Counted from the stretch's first letter, positions 1-9,426 are shown. The stretch: DNA of 64,000 nt from Agapetus fuscipes (GCA_951799405.1 OX637344.1:17174001-17238000); one strand, 5' to 3'. Made by a program: numbers and translations. Notes: generated from the sequence alone by a model not told the origin.

Positions 1-2
1 TG

Positions 3-373
3 CACCATGAGGAATTACTTGAGAAAACCAGCTCCAGGAGCCTGGAATCTCGGCGCAACGGTTCTCTTATGGTGCTTTGTTACAAGATCATTAACGGCTT
101 AATTGACAGCCCCACCCTGTTAGAGAGTTTTGAGCTTTATGTGCCAGATGGCTACGGCCGGGGAAGACGGCATGAACTTTTTCATGTACCGCTGTCCCGT
201 ACCGACGTCATGGCACAACATGCCTTAACTCGGAGTGTTACTCTGATTAATTCCGCTGACATAGACATTTTTTACATTAACTTAGAATCATTCAAAGATC
301 TAGTTAAAGAGCTCCTCCCAGCTTGTTAATGACTGTGTGAGGGTGCACTGTAATAAGGGAAACCTGTTGTGCA

Positions 374-420
<47 letters not shown>
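3..420 (+). pseudogene. Jockey-like LINE, 3' end with poly(A)
   Basis: An open frame runs in from the window edge and ends at 329. It reads as the extreme C-terminus of a non-LTR retrotransposon reverse transcriptase: HHEELL..SLESRR, then NGLIDSPTLLE, VPDGYGRGRR..LFHVPLSRTDV and a final DIDIFYINLESF. This order is characteristic of the jockey-type C-terminal tail after the RT domain. A short 3' UTR leads into about 47 A residues (374-420), the copied poly(A) tail. Only the 3' end is in the window, so the full element cannot be judged. The poly(A) abuts the start of an RTE-3' repeat at 421, suggesting insertion into that repeat. A diverged sister copy lies at 1218-1799. Confidence 0.75.
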
Positions 421-422
<2 letters not shown>

Positions 423-664
423 GGTTGGTATGAGGCTGACCAACAATACTGTAAAAAATTATTTACTTTGCCAATGTCACCCGTGTTTCAGGGATGGTCG
501 GCAAAAGTTGCAGGGTGGATGTCCAGTTGAGAGTTGATTTTTATGTTGTAAGTTCACATGCGGCATGTGCAAGCGCGAACTTGTAGGTACGTGTCTGCTT
601 GTGAGAATGCATATAATGTGAATCTCCAATGTAACATATCTGTGCAACTTAGATTAGATTAGAA
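421..664 (+). repeat. RTE-3' repeat copy
   Basis: Near full-length copy of the commonest repeat in the window. It starts TAGGTTGGTATGAGGCTGACC, carries the family blocks CACTTTGCCAATGTCACC, GCAAGCGCGAACTTGTA and TGTCTGCTTGTGAGAATGCA, and ends TTGCAACTTAGATTAGATTAG. The first bases of the family (TTCCTTGACTTA) are cut off by the adjoining LINE poly(A). Confidence 0.85.
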
Positions 665-712
665 AGATAAAACTGAATAAGTACTGATTCACTGATTTGA
701 GAAATCGTGGAT

Positions 713-1099
713 AAAACATTCTATTGGCAATAAGTTCTCATCATAATGCCCTCAGAGCAGTTGCCCCATCGTACTTGTGTGAATTGTGCAGAGTCGACCA
801 GATAGGTGGAAAACGATGCACTCTTCGTTCTGCACAGAGTGACGCCGTAAACAGGCTTCAACTGCCTCTTCGACGGAACAGAACTGGTTTCGGAGACAGG
901 GCTTTTAGTTCGGCTGGTCCATCCTGCTGGAATAGTCTACCTCTGGAGTTGAGAACAGAGACCAGTGTTGGCAGTTTCAGGAAGTTGCTTAAGACACATT
1001 TGTTTAACAGAAGCTTCAACACATAAAAGCGCCCTTGGGGTGGCTAGTGCCACTAAACGGCGCTGTATACAAATCGTCCAATTATTATTATTATTATTG
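713..1099 (+). pseudogene. L2/CR1-like LINE, 3' end with (ATT)n tail
   Basis: The frame from about 735 to 1025 encodes the C-terminal tail typical of CR1/L2-type LINEs: APSYLCELC, then RSAQSD, GFGDRAFSSAGPSCWNSLP, then LRKLLKTHLF-like residues. It is followed by about 60 nt of 3' UTR and an (ATT)n microsatellite at 1083-1099, the usual L2-type terminus. The copy is 5' truncated to under 400 bp. Its UTR (GCGCCCTTGGGGTGG ... GGCGCTGTATACAAATCGTCC ... ATTATT) can be aligned by eye to the 3' end of SINE A, so this LINE lineage is a candidate mobilising partner. Confidence 0.7.
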
Positions 1100-1217
1100 T
1101 AAGTGAACTAATTTCAAGGAAATGCCCTTGAATATTTCTAAACTACAGGATTTTTCCACTTTTGTAGTGTTTTCTGTCATAGAAAATAGGAAATAAGGTG
1201 CATTCACCTTAAAAACC

Positions 1218-1799
1218 CAGAGTGTGCAAACAGCTCACTAAACCGAGAGCGATAGTTGACGTCTTTAGCTGCGTTATACGATCCAAATTAGAGTACGCTG
1301 TCGAGGTATGGACTCCTAACCAGCGGAAGTACATAGATATGATAGAACAAGTCCAAAAAAAGTTTCTCAGGTATCTCCTCATGAGGCAGTGTGGAAGTTA
1401 TCCACAATTCATGCATCATGAGGAGCTACTTCGGGAGACTGGATTTAGAAGCCTAGAAAGGAGGCACAACAGGTCCTCACTCATACGGTCATCAACGGCT
1501 TAATTGACAGTCCCACCCTGTTGGAGTGTTACAGGTTGTATATGCCTGACGACTACACCCGAGGGCGAGGACATGATCTTTTTCATGTACCTACCGAAAA
1601 GCCGTACTGATGTCGTGGCGCAACACCCTGTGACTCGGAGTATAAAGCTCTTAAATAAGTCTAACATAGACATTTTTTAGTGTAATTTATTCCGATTTAC
1701 AAATCTATCAATAGAGTTCCTCCCAGCATGTTGATAGCTGTGAGGGTGCACTGTAATTAGGAAACCAGTTGTGCACAATTAAAAAAAAAAAAAAAAAAA
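1218..1799 (+). pseudogene. Jockey-like LINE, second 3' copy, frameshifted
   Basis: The frame 1222-1503 encodes the end of an RT domain: VIRSKLEYAVEVWTP, IEQVQKKFLRYL, then the same HHEELL..GFRSLERR block as the copy at the window start. After a frameshift near 1490 the homology continues in another frame (NGLIDSPTLLE, DDYTRGRGHDLFHVP) to about 1620. The 3' UTR ends GTGCACAATT plus an A-run at 1780-1799. It diverges from the first copy at many positions, so the two are independent insertions or old duplicates. Confidence 0.75.
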
Positions 1800-1854
1800 C
1801 TTATTCAGTTTTTCCTTTAAAGTTTAAGGTATCTATATTCAAATATGGTGGAGG

Positions 1855-2050
1855 GTGTTATGGCCGAGGGGTAGAGGCGCGTGTTCGACTAGCGTATTTG
1901 GAACAGAATAACGTTGGTTCGAATCTACCACAACTTCGACACTGGTTCAACAGATACCATTGCATGCACACAAGCTTCTGCTTTCGCATGAAGACAACTG
2001 GCCAGGCAAAATAGATTGGTGTATTGCATTCCTTTCCACAAATCTATTTA
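1855..2050 (+). mobile_element. SINE C copy
   Basis: The head GTTATGGCCGAGGGGTAGAGG resembles a Leu/Ser-tRNA A box, and GTTGGTTCGAATCTACC is a B box about 50 nt later, so it is a tRNA-derived SINE. The body ends CTGGCCAGGCAAAATAG..TTCCTTTCCACAAATCTATT, matching copies at 25018 and 29432. No cloverleaf gene end is present, so this is not a tRNA gene. Confidence 0.7.
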
Positions 2051-2460
2051 AAATATATATTTATATATATTTTTTTTTAAATCATCAATGAGCGATGTTA
2101 AAAAAAATGTTAACATTTTTCGTTAAATATTTTTTGAGGTATTTTCGGATGAAAATAAATTTTGCGCGAGCTTTCTGCTTAAGGGGCCTCACCACCTGAC
2201 GTCACTCCTCAAAAAACAATGCCCGATGACGTCAGAAGAAAACATGGCAGTGGATGAAAACATTGAGAGATGTGTTACCTGTAAAAAATTGTACCATTTG
2301 GTGAAGGAAAAAATTAGAACGCGAATTGATATGGCAGTTTTTGTTTTCGTTATTATTTTAGGGTTGGGTGCTTGTTTTTGTTTGCGCTCATCAAATAAAT
2401 CATCCTAATATTATTTTATTATGTTTATCACATTTTTCACAGTATACCGGTCCACAGTAT
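2051..2460. other. Unassigned AT-rich stretch with paired TGACGTCA sites
   Basis: No gene or family is recognised. It contains an imperfect palindrome around GTTAAAAAAAATGTTAAC (2097-2114) and two TGACGTCA (CRE-like) octamers at about 2198 and 2230 in inverted arrangement (CTGACGTCA...TGACGTCAG). A 60-codon ORF at 2226-2408 ends in a hydrophobic stretch (VFVFVIILGLGACF) but has no other support. Confidence 0.3.
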
Positions 2461-2697
2461 ATAGTCCGGTCGATAGCTCAGGTGGTAGAGTGCTTGCATT
2501 CCATGCCGAAAGCTCGGGTTCGAATCCCACCGAGGGTGTCAGAAATGATTTCCCGTTTCGGTGTTTATTTTAAACCTCAAAATAAAATACCGGCAAGGTT
2601 TACTCAGCCTTCTCAAGAAATGAGTACCAGCACTCTCGGGAGCTGGGAAACCTCCACTTCAACTAAAGTGGTTGGCGTAAGGCCGGCCCCCTAATAT
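2461..2697 (+). mobile_element. SINE B copy, 3' truncated
   Basis: tRNA-derived SINE. The A box lies in GTCGATAGCTCAGGTGGTAG and the B box in GGGTTCGAATCCCACCG. The body has TCAGAAATGATTTCCCGTTT, GGCAAGGTTTACTCAGCC and the hairpin-like ACTTCAACTAAAGTGGTTGG. It stops after GTAAGGCCGGCCCC, lacking the last 100 nt of the family. Confidence 0.8.
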
Positions 2698-2699
2698 AA

Positions 2700-2925
2700 T
2701 AAGATAACTTTTAGGGTTTGGTGGTTTACACAGTGAAAGTCCATTGTATATTAATTAAATAAACAAAGTTTTAATTCACTTTTATAATTTTATTTCTGTC
2801 TAGCACTTTCGCCTACAAAGCATCTTCATATTGTCGTTGTCCTGAAGATGCCTTGGAGACGAAAGTGCTAGACAGAAATAAAATTATAAAAGTGAATTAA
2901 AACTTTGTTTATTTAATTAATTTAC
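2700..2925. repeat. Penelope-like palindrome with hammerhead-like core
   Basis: Two perfectly complementary 61-nt arms (2751-2811 and 2860-2920) flank a 48-nt centre. The centre holds CCTGAAGATGCC (2841-2852) followed by GACGAAAG (2858-2865), with the matching inverted GCATCTTCA at 2820-2828. CTGAAGA-stem-GAAA is the layout of the minimal hammerhead motifs of Penelope-like retroelements, though helix II here is poor. Upstream GGTTTACACAGTGAAAGTCC (about 2722-2742) resembles the flank of the other Penelope-like remnants in this window. Confidence 0.55.
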
Positions 2926-2981
2926 ATTTGAGAGCTTCAAATGAATATATCCTTGCAACTTAGATTATAGATTATAGATCG
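2926..2981 (+). repeat. RTE-3' repeat, 5'-truncated fragment
   Basis: Only the last 50 nt are present (GAGAGCTTCAAATGAATATATCC, TTGCAACTTAGATTATAGATTATAG), with the TTATAGATT tail variant. The following 2982-3280 shows no recognisable feature. Confidence 0.65.
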
Positions 2982-3280
2982 CTGAAAATGCATAACTAGG
3001 AAAAAGGTTTGCCATTTCTGTTAAGGGGTGTTAAAAAATTGAAATGTAATTTTTATACGTTATAAAAGGTGAGGGGGGTAAGACCGGCATTCCGTTAGCA
3101 AAGTACGGCGAAATTGGAAATTGGCAAAAATATCGGCGAGCACCTTCATATTTACATATTTCAATCCAGCAATCTCATTTTTAAAAATGTCAATGACGTG
3201 ATTCAAATCTATTTTTAAAATATATATATTTGAACTGAAAAATAAACATGTTTGATTTTGATAAATACAGTTTTGTCATA

Positions 3281-3530
3281 AAGATGGAGGTGTCGGGAGC
3301 TGGGAAATCCACTAATCTAATCTAAGTTGCAAAGATATGTAGCATTTGGGGATCTACATTACATGCATTTTCACAAGCAAAATGTATAAATTCGCGCTTG
3401 TGCGTGCCGTATTACGTGTTACGAGTAAGGCCGGTCTCCTTACCTGTGGAAATAAATATATTTCACTCGCCAAATGCGACCCTTTCTGGGGTATCGCGGA
3501 ATGAAGTTGCTCTAGTGTGCAGCTAAGTTG
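3281..3530 (+). mobile_element. SINE B copy split by an RTE-3' repeat
   Basis: The SINE B body GTGTCGGGAGCTGGGAAATCCAC stops at 3308. It resumes at 3425 with GTAAGGCCGGTCTCCTTACC and continues through CGCCAAATGCGACCC to TGCAGCTAAGTTGC. The interruption is a minus-strand RTE-3' repeat, so the SINE is the older insertion. About 20 nt of SINE (the ACTTCAACTGAAGTGG hairpin) was lost at the junction. Confidence 0.65.
3309..3424 (-). repeat. RTE-3' repeat, 5' truncated
   Basis: It begins with the tail complement TAATCTAATCTAAG and ends within the AAGCGCGAA block, so the copy has its 3' end but not its 5' half. 5' truncation with an intact 3' tail is the signature of target-primed reverse transcription. 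Confidence 0.75.
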
Positions 3531-3621
3531 CTAATTGGGTTACCTACTGTTTAAGCCAAGTCTTTTTATTGATTTTAAATTTCCTAACCTAAAAAAAGCC
3601 CTTCGGAGAAAACGCAGCACT

Positions 3622-3905
3622 ATCTAATCTAATCTAATCTAAGTTGCAAAGATATGTTACATTGGAGATTCACATTACATGCATTCTCACAACCAGACAC
3701 GTACAAGTTCGCGCTTGCACATGCCTCATGTGAACCTACAACATAAAAACCAAATCTCAAATGGACATACACCCTGCAACTCTTGCCGTCCTTCCCTGAG
3801 ACAGGGGTGACATTGGCAAAGTGAACCATTTTTACAGCATGGGTGGTCAGCCGCATACCAACCTATAAGTCAAGGAACACACACACACGACAAATTACAT
3901 TTTAT
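3622..3905 (-). repeat. RTE-3' repeat with part of the LINE 3' UTR
   Basis: Full-length minus-strand copy, from the tail (ATCTAATCTAATCTAAG) to CCTATAAGTCAAGGAA. It continues beyond the usual start into ACACGACAAATTACATTTT, the sequence upstream of the repeat in copies connected to RTE coding sequence (see 50118-50578). Confidence 0.8.
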
Positions 3906-4200
3906 AAACTTATCAAAGAATCTTGTGCGTCTGCCAAACCTATCTCATGTTTTTCAACCAAGATGTTATCCTTCGACCTGAAGCGCTATTCTGCAAAATT
4001 CCTTACACCTTGGATATCAATCCAAGGCGGAGCTTGCTAGCGCTTGCGAAAGAACTCCATGGATAAAAAATCACAGTACACCTTATTTTTGGACATGAAT
4101 CGCTATCTTATTACCTTATGGTCATTAGGAATTTAGCAGAATAGCGCTTCCGTTGTTTCTCATTTCTTCCCTGTAAGATGGTCCGAATTATTATTTGTGA
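3906..4200. other. Unassigned interval
   Basis: No gene or listed repeat family. GAAGCGCTATTCTGCAAAATTCC (3980-4002) recurs in inverted form as GGAATTTAGCAGAATAGCGCTTCC (4129-4152), so this may be an old TIR element of roughly 170 bp. Confidence 0.3.
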
Positions 4201-4475
4201 TTTAAAAAATGTAGCTTGTTGTATATGTTCCTTGACTTATAGGTTGGTATGTGGCTGAGCACCCATGCTGTAGATGGTTCACTTCACCCCTGTTTCAGGG
4301 CAGGTCGGCAAGAGTTTCAGGGTGTATGTCCATTTGAGATTTGGGTTTTACGTTGTAGATTCAAATGCGACACGTACAAGCGCGAATTTATACGTGTCTG
4401 CTTGTGAAAATGCATATAATGTGAATCCCCAATTTTGCATATCTTTGCAACTTAGATTAGATTAGATTAGACATT
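4201..4475 (+). repeat. RTE-3' repeat with short UTR extension
   Basis: A UTR fragment (GTGATTTAAAAAATGTAG, GTATATGTTCC) is followed by the complete repeat, from CTTGACTTATAGGTTGG to ACTTAGATTAGATTAGATTAG. The family sequence is well conserved. Confidence 0.85.
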
Positions 4476-4495
4476 CCATAATTATTAAACTCGTT

Positions 4496-4765
4496 AACAT
4501 TCCTTGACTTATAGGTTGGTATGAGGCTGACCACCCATACTGTAAAAATGGTTCACTTTGCCAATGTCACCCCTGTTTCAGGCAAGGTCGGCAAGAGTTG
4601 CAGGGTGTATGTCCATTTGAGATTTGGGTTTCACGTTGTAGGTTCAAATGCGACACGTACAAGCGCAAATTTGTACGTGTCTGCTTGTAAAAATGCATAT
4701 AATGTACTAGTAAATTCCCAATTTTGCATATCTTTGCAACTTATATTAGATTAGATTAGACATTC
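4496..4765 (+). repeat. RTE-3' repeat copy
   Basis: Full-length copy starting exactly at ATTCCTTGACTTATAGG without UTR extension and ending TTATATTAGATTAGATTAG. It lies only 20 bp from the previous copy in the same orientation, with an 8-nt interior insertion (TACTAGTA). Confidence 0.85.
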
Positions 4766-4794
4766 CCTTATTATTAATCTCATCCCATCATAAT

Positions 4795-5085
4795 TATTAA
4801 TTTGTAAGCGCAAACTACACGTGTTTGTTTGTGGGCATACATCTTTTTTAATTTTTTTTTAATTTTTTATTTTTTATTGAAATAATATAAACAAGTTTAC
4901 ATTTCCCAGGAGTTACATAAACTCATTTGGGACTTAGTACTTATACTCTTACACAATACTTAAAACTAGCCATACAATATAATTAAAAAAATATGAAATA
5001 TAATGAAAGCTTTAAATGAATATATCCTTGCAGCTTAGATTATAGATTATTATAGATTATAGATAATTATAGATTAAAGATCCCA
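4795..5085 (+). repeat. RTE-3' repeat (TTATAGATT variant) split by a LINE-tail-like insert
   Basis: The 5' part TTGTAAGCGCAAACTACACGTG..GGGCATACATC (4800-4843) and the 3' part AAGCTTTAAATGAATATATCC..TTAGATTATAGATT (5005-5085) belong to one copy. The intervening 4844-5004 starts with T-rich sequence and contains ATTGAAATAATATAAACAAG. On the minus strand this reads as a short UTR ending in an A-rich tail, so it is probably a tiny 5'-truncated LINE copy. Confidence 0.6.
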
Positions 5086-5504
5086 AAGAACTTTCTAGAT
5101 AATGATTCGTAACCATATTTCTATCTCACCTTGCGTATTTACAACATAAAAAATCAACATATCGTCGACGACAAAAATACAGTGAAACTTAAACGCTCAC
5201 TTGTAGTGCTGCCTCAGTTTGTGTGCATTTTTTAGTTACTGTTAGAACGGAGTGCTTTATACTCGGAGTTCTGTACACGAGTTGTCCCGAAGTTGACGTC
5301 GCGATGGCAGATTGATTACCAAGGGCTCGTGTAGCTTGCTCTCTCTCGCACTCGCTGCTCTCCCCCATCTGGCGTCCCTCTCGCCCGAGCCGATCGATAA
5401 AGACCCAGCCAACCGGGAAAACGGGACGGTTCGGTCCATGAATGAAAACTTCTAGAAAATCTGAGAAGAATATTCGAACTCATTGTACTTTTTTTTTAAT
5501 AGTG
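5086..5504. other. Unassigned, locally GC-rich interval
   Basis: No family recognised. From about 5270 to 5435 GC content and CpG frequency rise sharply over the surroundings (CGAAGTTGACGTCGCGATGG, CGCCCGAGCCGATCGATAA). It could be a promoter or 5' UTR remnant or an old GC-rich element. There is no convincing coding frame. Confidence 0.25.
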
Positions 5505-5967
5505 ATAATGTTGGGATGATTTATTTGGTGAGCGCTGTTTTTGTCTGTATCACACCTCAAGAGCCCTCTACGACCATTCTTTTGCTCACTGCTGTCAACA
5601 AGGTCATAGTGCCCAAAAGAGCGAACACATCAAATTTTGCAGACAGGAGCTTTGCGGTGGCCGGGCCGGTTGCTTGGAACAATTTGCCCGTCGGTGTTCG
5701 CGCGAATCAGCCTACCACCACCTTGAGAAAGGGACTGAAGACACTGCTTTTCTCCAGAAGCCATGGCGCCCTTGAGATGGTCCTGGACCATTAAATGGCA
5801 CCACATCATCAATCAATCAATCGTCGCTGTAGAAAGCGCCGATTCTCAAGCAAGACCCGGTGCTGTAAGGCTGGATGGACCTTTTAGTGACCGGTCTTCG
5901 GGATTCGAACCCACATCCTTCTGTTTACGAGTCAGAAGTGTTTACCACTAGACTGCGGCCCGGTTAA
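5505..5967 (-). mobile_element. SINE A copy, split by a LINE fragment
   Basis: The L2-type tail complement (GGGATGATTTATTTGGTGAG ... CACACCTCAAGAGCCCTCT) occupies 5513-5574. The rest of the element resumes at 5820 (CGTCGCTGTAGAAAGCGCC) and ends in the tRNA-like head (GGATTCGAACCC...CCACTAGACTGCGGCCCGG) near 5965. The body between the head and GACCGGTC is deleted. The interruption at 5575-5819 is a separate plus-strand LINE tail. Confidence 0.75.
5576..5817 (+). pseudogene. CR1/L2-like LINE C-terminus with ATCA-repeat tail
   Basis: The frame through 5795 encodes NTSNFADRSFAVAGPVAWNNLP, VGVR, then LRKGLKTLLFSRS. This is the same C-terminal signature (ADRSF.VAGP..WN.LP..LK..LF) as the element at 713-1099 but from a different lineage. 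It ends in ATCATCAATCAATCAATC, a short tandem repeat rather than poly(A). It lies inside a SINE A copy, so it transposed after the SINE. Confidence 0.65.
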
Positions 5968-6074
5968 GATTGTCGATCATCATATCTGTATGCACCTTTG
6001 ATACTGCTGCAAATAGTGCAACAAATCTGCGCATATAGTGAAACTTCTTGCAGGTGGCAAATGTACTTTTTTAC

Positions 6075-6277
6075 GGTAATGAAGGGGTTTTCCAGCTCTC
6101 AAGGGGGCTAGTAGGTACTCATGTATTGTGAAGGCTGGGTAAACGTTACCGGTATTTTATTGTGGGCTTAAAATAAACTCCGAAACGGAAAATCATTTCT
6201 GACACCCTCGGTGGGGTTCGAGCTCGAGCTCTCGGCATGGAATGCAAGCACTCTACCAACTGAGCTATCGACCGGAC
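6075..6277 (-). mobile_element. SINE B copy, 3' truncated
   Basis: Runs on the minus strand from the head (TCCGGTCGATAGCTCAGTTGG; B box GCTCGAACCCCACCG slightly altered) through the GATTTTCCGTTT and GTAACGTTTACCCAGCC blocks to the AGCTGGAAAACCCC region. The last third of the family is missing. Confidence 0.75.
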
Positions 6278-7139
6278 TGGAGTAAACGGAGTGCAATTAA
6301 TTTAAACATATATAGTTATTTTTTCAACGGGTAAACGTCACATGTCTATGGGACTAAGATACTCAGCAACTAATAACAAAATATTTGTCTGCCTCTTCCC
6401 TAGCAAGCCGCCTGTGTGACTCATAATTTTGTAATCTTTAAAATAAGGGTAATTGCAGTGGTGGGGAAAACGGTTTAAAACACTATGGTTATGTAGAGCA
6501 CATTTCAAGGATCACAACCATATATTTTTTAAGCAGTAAAATAAAGATATCATTGATAATTTTCAAAAATAAAATATCGAGAATTTGACTCCCGCCAAAA
6601 CGCAGTGGGATCGGGTAGCCACGCTGTGACGTCAAAATTACGTAGATGGATCCGTCGGTCTTAATCCTAACGTAAGACCTAACGGTTCACTCCATAGATG
6701 CTAAGATCCATTGACGTCACATCCGCCTAAATAATAAAAACGACCTGTTTAACCGGAAATCAAAAATGGACGAATTTTACAGAGTTTACATAATTTAAAA
6801 ACTAAGCCAGATATTATTTTTTTAAAAACGCAGATGTATTTTTTAAAAGTTAGTCTATCATTTTATGAAATAAATAAAAAAAGTGAAATTACCCTATTAA
6901 AGATCTCGTTGGTTTGTGTAAATATTTTCACAAATTGAAAAGTTACATTTTATTTCTGCGAAACAAAATAGACAGAATTCACAACAAGCGCGCTGCAGTT
7001 TCTTTTGATAAGAAATCTTGCCAAAAACAACAAGCCAGCGTTGTATTTCTCAGTCAAATAATGAACGCCATTGTTTATACAACATTAACTGATAAAATAA
7101 ATTTCACAACTTGTATTTGTGTGAGCCAAGCGAATCAAT
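6278..7139. other. Unassigned interval with a MITE-like end and an inverted CRE pair
   Basis: No gene. GGGTAAACGTCACATG..TTCCCTAGCAAGCCGCC (6319-6414) resembles sequence at 13139, 13960 and 63005 (CCTAGCAAC.CGGCCG), pointing to a low-copy TIR family. At 6628-6726 CTGTGACGTCAAAAT is matched in inverted orientation by ATTGACGTCACATCC. Confidence 0.3.
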
Positions 7140-7605
7140 TATCAGAAAAATTCAAATTGATTAAGGTTAAGACTCTGGATGAAATGAAAGAAGTATGCAA
7201 GGACAGGAAGAAGTGGCGGCTAATCTGCAATGCTGATTTGTAATGTTGGTTTATTAGTTTGCTACATTTTTTTCATAATAAATTTTTGACTTTTCTTGTA
7301 TAGATTTCTTTTTAAGGTTTTGTTATTTTTTATATTTAAATGTAATTTATTATTCATATTCCTTGACTTATAGGTTGGTATGAGGCTGACCACCCATACT
7401 GTACAAAATGGTTCACTTTGCCAGTGTCACCCCTGTTTCAGGGAAGGTCGGCAAAAGTTGTGGGGCTTATGTTCATTTGAGGTTTGAATTTTATTTGTAA
7501 GTACACAATCAGCATTTGTAAGCGCGAACTACACGTGTTTGTTTGTGGGCATACATCTGAGAGCTTTGAATGAATATATCCTTGCAACTTAGATTATAGA
7601 TTTTA
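7140..7605 (+). pseudogene. RTE-like LINE, C-terminal end plus 3' UTR and RTE-3' repeat
   Basis: The frame ending at 7243 encodes KTLDEMKEVCKDRKKWRLICN, closely matching the C-terminus of the RTE element at 55748-56695 (NIEEMKVVCKDRKKWRRICG). After a 110-nt AT-rich UTR, a full RTE-3' repeat runs from TTCCTTGACTTATAGG (7358) to TTAGATTATAGATTTTAG (7605). This is one of the copies linking coding sequence and repeat in one insertion. Confidence 0.7.
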
Positions 7606-7616
7606 GATTCACCTAC

Positions 7617-7915
7617 CTGACCGGTCCGTAGTGGTTTAAACTTTTGACTCGTAAATGGAAGGTGGTGGGTTTGAATCCCGACAGGACACAAAACACACAC
7701 TATTTATACTTTCAAACATGCTCTTCGCTGGGTGAAAAATTCATATACCCTTACCAAGAACGGTCATTAAAAGAGGTCCATCCAGCCTTACAGCAACTGG
7801 GTCTCTCCAGAATTGGCGCTTACTATAGTGACGACTAAGCTCGCAGAGGGCTCTTGAGGTGTGAAACACACTAAACAGCGCTCGCCAAATTAATCATCCT
7901 AATATTATTATTACC
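7617..7915 (+). mobile_element. SINE A copy, complete, (ATT)n tail
   Basis: The head is GACCGGTCCGTAGTGG..GGGTTTGAATCCCGACAGG (A and B box positions kept, slightly decayed). The body is CTTCGCTGGGTGAAAAATTC, GGTCCATCCAGCCTTACAGC, GGGCTCTTGAGGTGTG, and the terminus is AATCATCCTAATATTATTATT. All modules of the L2-tailed form are present except a 5S head. Confidence 0.85.
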
Positions 7916-7939
7916 TTGGGCGCATTATTCTTTTTCTGT

Positions 7940-8190
7940 TTTTAATTGGTATGCGGCTGACCACGCCATGCTGTAGGAAATGGTTCACTTTACCAATGTC
8001 GTCCCTGTTTCAGGGAAGGTCGGCAGGAGTTGCATGGTGACTGTTTATTTGGGATTTGGGTTTTTAAATTGCACGTCCAAATGCGGAATGTTTCAGCGCG
8101 AACTTCTACGTGTCTGCTTGTAAAAATGCATATAATTCGAATCTTTTGAGTTACATATATTTGCAACTTAGATTAGATTAGATTCGAATC
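7940..8190 (+). repeat. RTE-3' repeat copy
   Basis: Starts TTGGTATGCGGCTGACC and ends TTGCAACTTAGATTAGATTAG. Diverged in the middle (GTTGCATGGTGACTGTTTA) but otherwise complete. Confidence 0.8.
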
Positions 8191-8239
8191 GAAAGGTCAA
8201 ATCGTCCAACCCTCATATTCCCCATCTGTTGTCAACATT

Positions 8240-8515
8240 TTGGCGAATAATTGCCGGTTTATTCGTCCTTCGATACAGGCTCCTTGCTGTAGCAACAATA
8301 GCTCTTACTCGTCCCAATGTTTGGCCAACTATGTGACAGTCCATAACATATTAGGTATCCGACGAACAATAACTTATAAGTGTATTGTTTCCACTTTGAT
8401 CGATGATGGAATTGCTTGTAATTTAATCAATCTTTACTGTTTTTTTTATATCAGGAGCTCAAATTTTCTATTGATACCGACGCTTATGTATGTAAGTGAA
8501 GCGTTGTTTGAACGA
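8240..8515 (+). pseudogene. RTE-like RT fragment, decayed
   Basis: Within an otherwise unassigned stretch, 8464-8510 translates to LIPTLMYVSEAL, matching the LVPTLMYGSETW motif of the RTE copy at 55748. Upstream sequence to 8240 has no recognisable domain. This is an old fragment. Confidence 0.4.
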
Positions 8516-8544
8516 CGGTGTTTCCAATTTGATCGACGATTGAA

Positions 8545-8655
8545 CTGTTTGCTGTCTAATCTAATCTAATCTAACTTGCAAAGATATGTAACATTGGCAA
8601 TTCACATTATATGCATTCTCACAAGCAGACACGTACAAGTTCGCGCTTGAACATG
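8545..8655 (-). repeat. RTE-3' repeat, 5' truncated
   Basis: The tail complement CTAATCTAATCTAATCTAAC leads into GTTCGCGCTTGAACATGCCGCA and stops at about 8651, leaving the 3' half of the family. Confidence 0.8.
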
Positions 8656-8765
8656 CCGCAATTCGCTCCCCCAGTTCTTGTTTGCCGTATAGACCAATTT
8701 TGTCAAATATGGCATTTTAATGATTGAATTCTACACAATCTGAGCAAAAGTAAAAACGTAAGTCA
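8656..8765 (+). repeat. Short dispersed repeat, also at 51225
   Basis: TTCGCTCCCCCAGTTCTTGT, GTATAGACCAATTTTGT and TTCTACACAATCTGAGC recur almost unchanged at 51225-51345. It appears as an insert within different neighbours in the two places, so it is a small mobile repeat of unknown type. Confidence 0.55.
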
Positions 8766-8844
8766 AGGAAAGCTGACGTATTAATATTTTCTGTTTTTTT
8801 TTCGGACCTTGATTTATAAATTAATATCGTTATTTCACATGTTT

Positions 8845-8935
8845 GAATCGTATATTGATACCGACGTGTATGTATGGCAGTGAAGCGTGGATGGAGAACA
8901 ATAGTGAAATGAACAAAGTATGCATACTCGTACCT
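8845..8935 (+). pseudogene. RTE-like RT fragment
   Basis: In one frame it reads LIPTCMYGSEAWMENNSEMNK then VC, corresponding to LVPTLMYGSETWTVNECELSK then VC in the RTE at 55748. Both ends are lost. Confidence 0.55.
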
Positions 8936-9426
8936 ACAAAGGAGATGAACAACCTATGAATAATTATAGGCAAAACTTTAATTTCCTTATTATTAGTATT
9001 GTATTATTTTTATTCCATAATCGCACATACAATTTATCTTTTGTTTTAGTGTATTTTTTCTCTCTCATAAATTGTGGGATAAGAAGGGGGAGAGCCTTAA
9101 CTTTCCTAGACTGAACAATATTTCTAGAGACTTCTTCAACGTAAGGAACTTAAGGCTTATCCCAGATGGGCCTGCGGATTACACAGAGCCCCCATATGTA
9201 TCGGTAAATAAATAAATCTGCTATTATTTTAAAACCAGGATCATTCTGATATCCAAATAGGGATTAATACAGATTTACAAAATGATGAAAATAAAGAGAC
9301 ATCTCGCGGCAGGTAGCTGAAGCTTATTGTATTTTTCAGTTAAAGTTTTTTGGGTAGGTATAATATAACCATTGTTCATTTATCTCTAAAGACGACATTT
9401 TTCCTCAAAATCTTATCCGTGATTTG
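8936..9426. other. Unassigned AT-rich interval
   Basis: No gene, repeat family or array recognised. A stretch at 9072-9180 (GTGGGATAAGAAGGG..GGCTTATCCCAGATGGGCC) has a short inverted match (GGGATAAG/CTTATCCC). Confidence 0.2.

Noticed and set aside
421..664. Short ORFs recurring in RTE-3' repeats (for example the VKMVHFANVTPVSGK frames)
   Set aside because: The same frame appears in many copies because the repeat is conserved. Copies have stops at different places and no coding-type substitution pattern is evident.
430..664. Helitron interpretation of the RTE-3' repeat (TC start, no clear duplication at 40408)
   Set aside because: No CTRR end or 3' hairpin. Copies are 5' truncated, a 7-bp duplication exists at 37292, and copies connect to RTE coding sequence.
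3622..3660. Telomeric repeat from ATCTAATCTAATCTAA tails
   Set aside because: The unit is TTAGA/ATTAG rather than the insect TTAGG, is only two to four units long, and always sits at the end of the RTE-3' repeat.
7617..7700. tRNA genes at each tRNA-like head (SINE A, B, C)
   Set aside because: A and B boxes are present but no head forms a full cloverleaf with paired ends. All continue into the same SINE bodies and several are interrupted or decayed.
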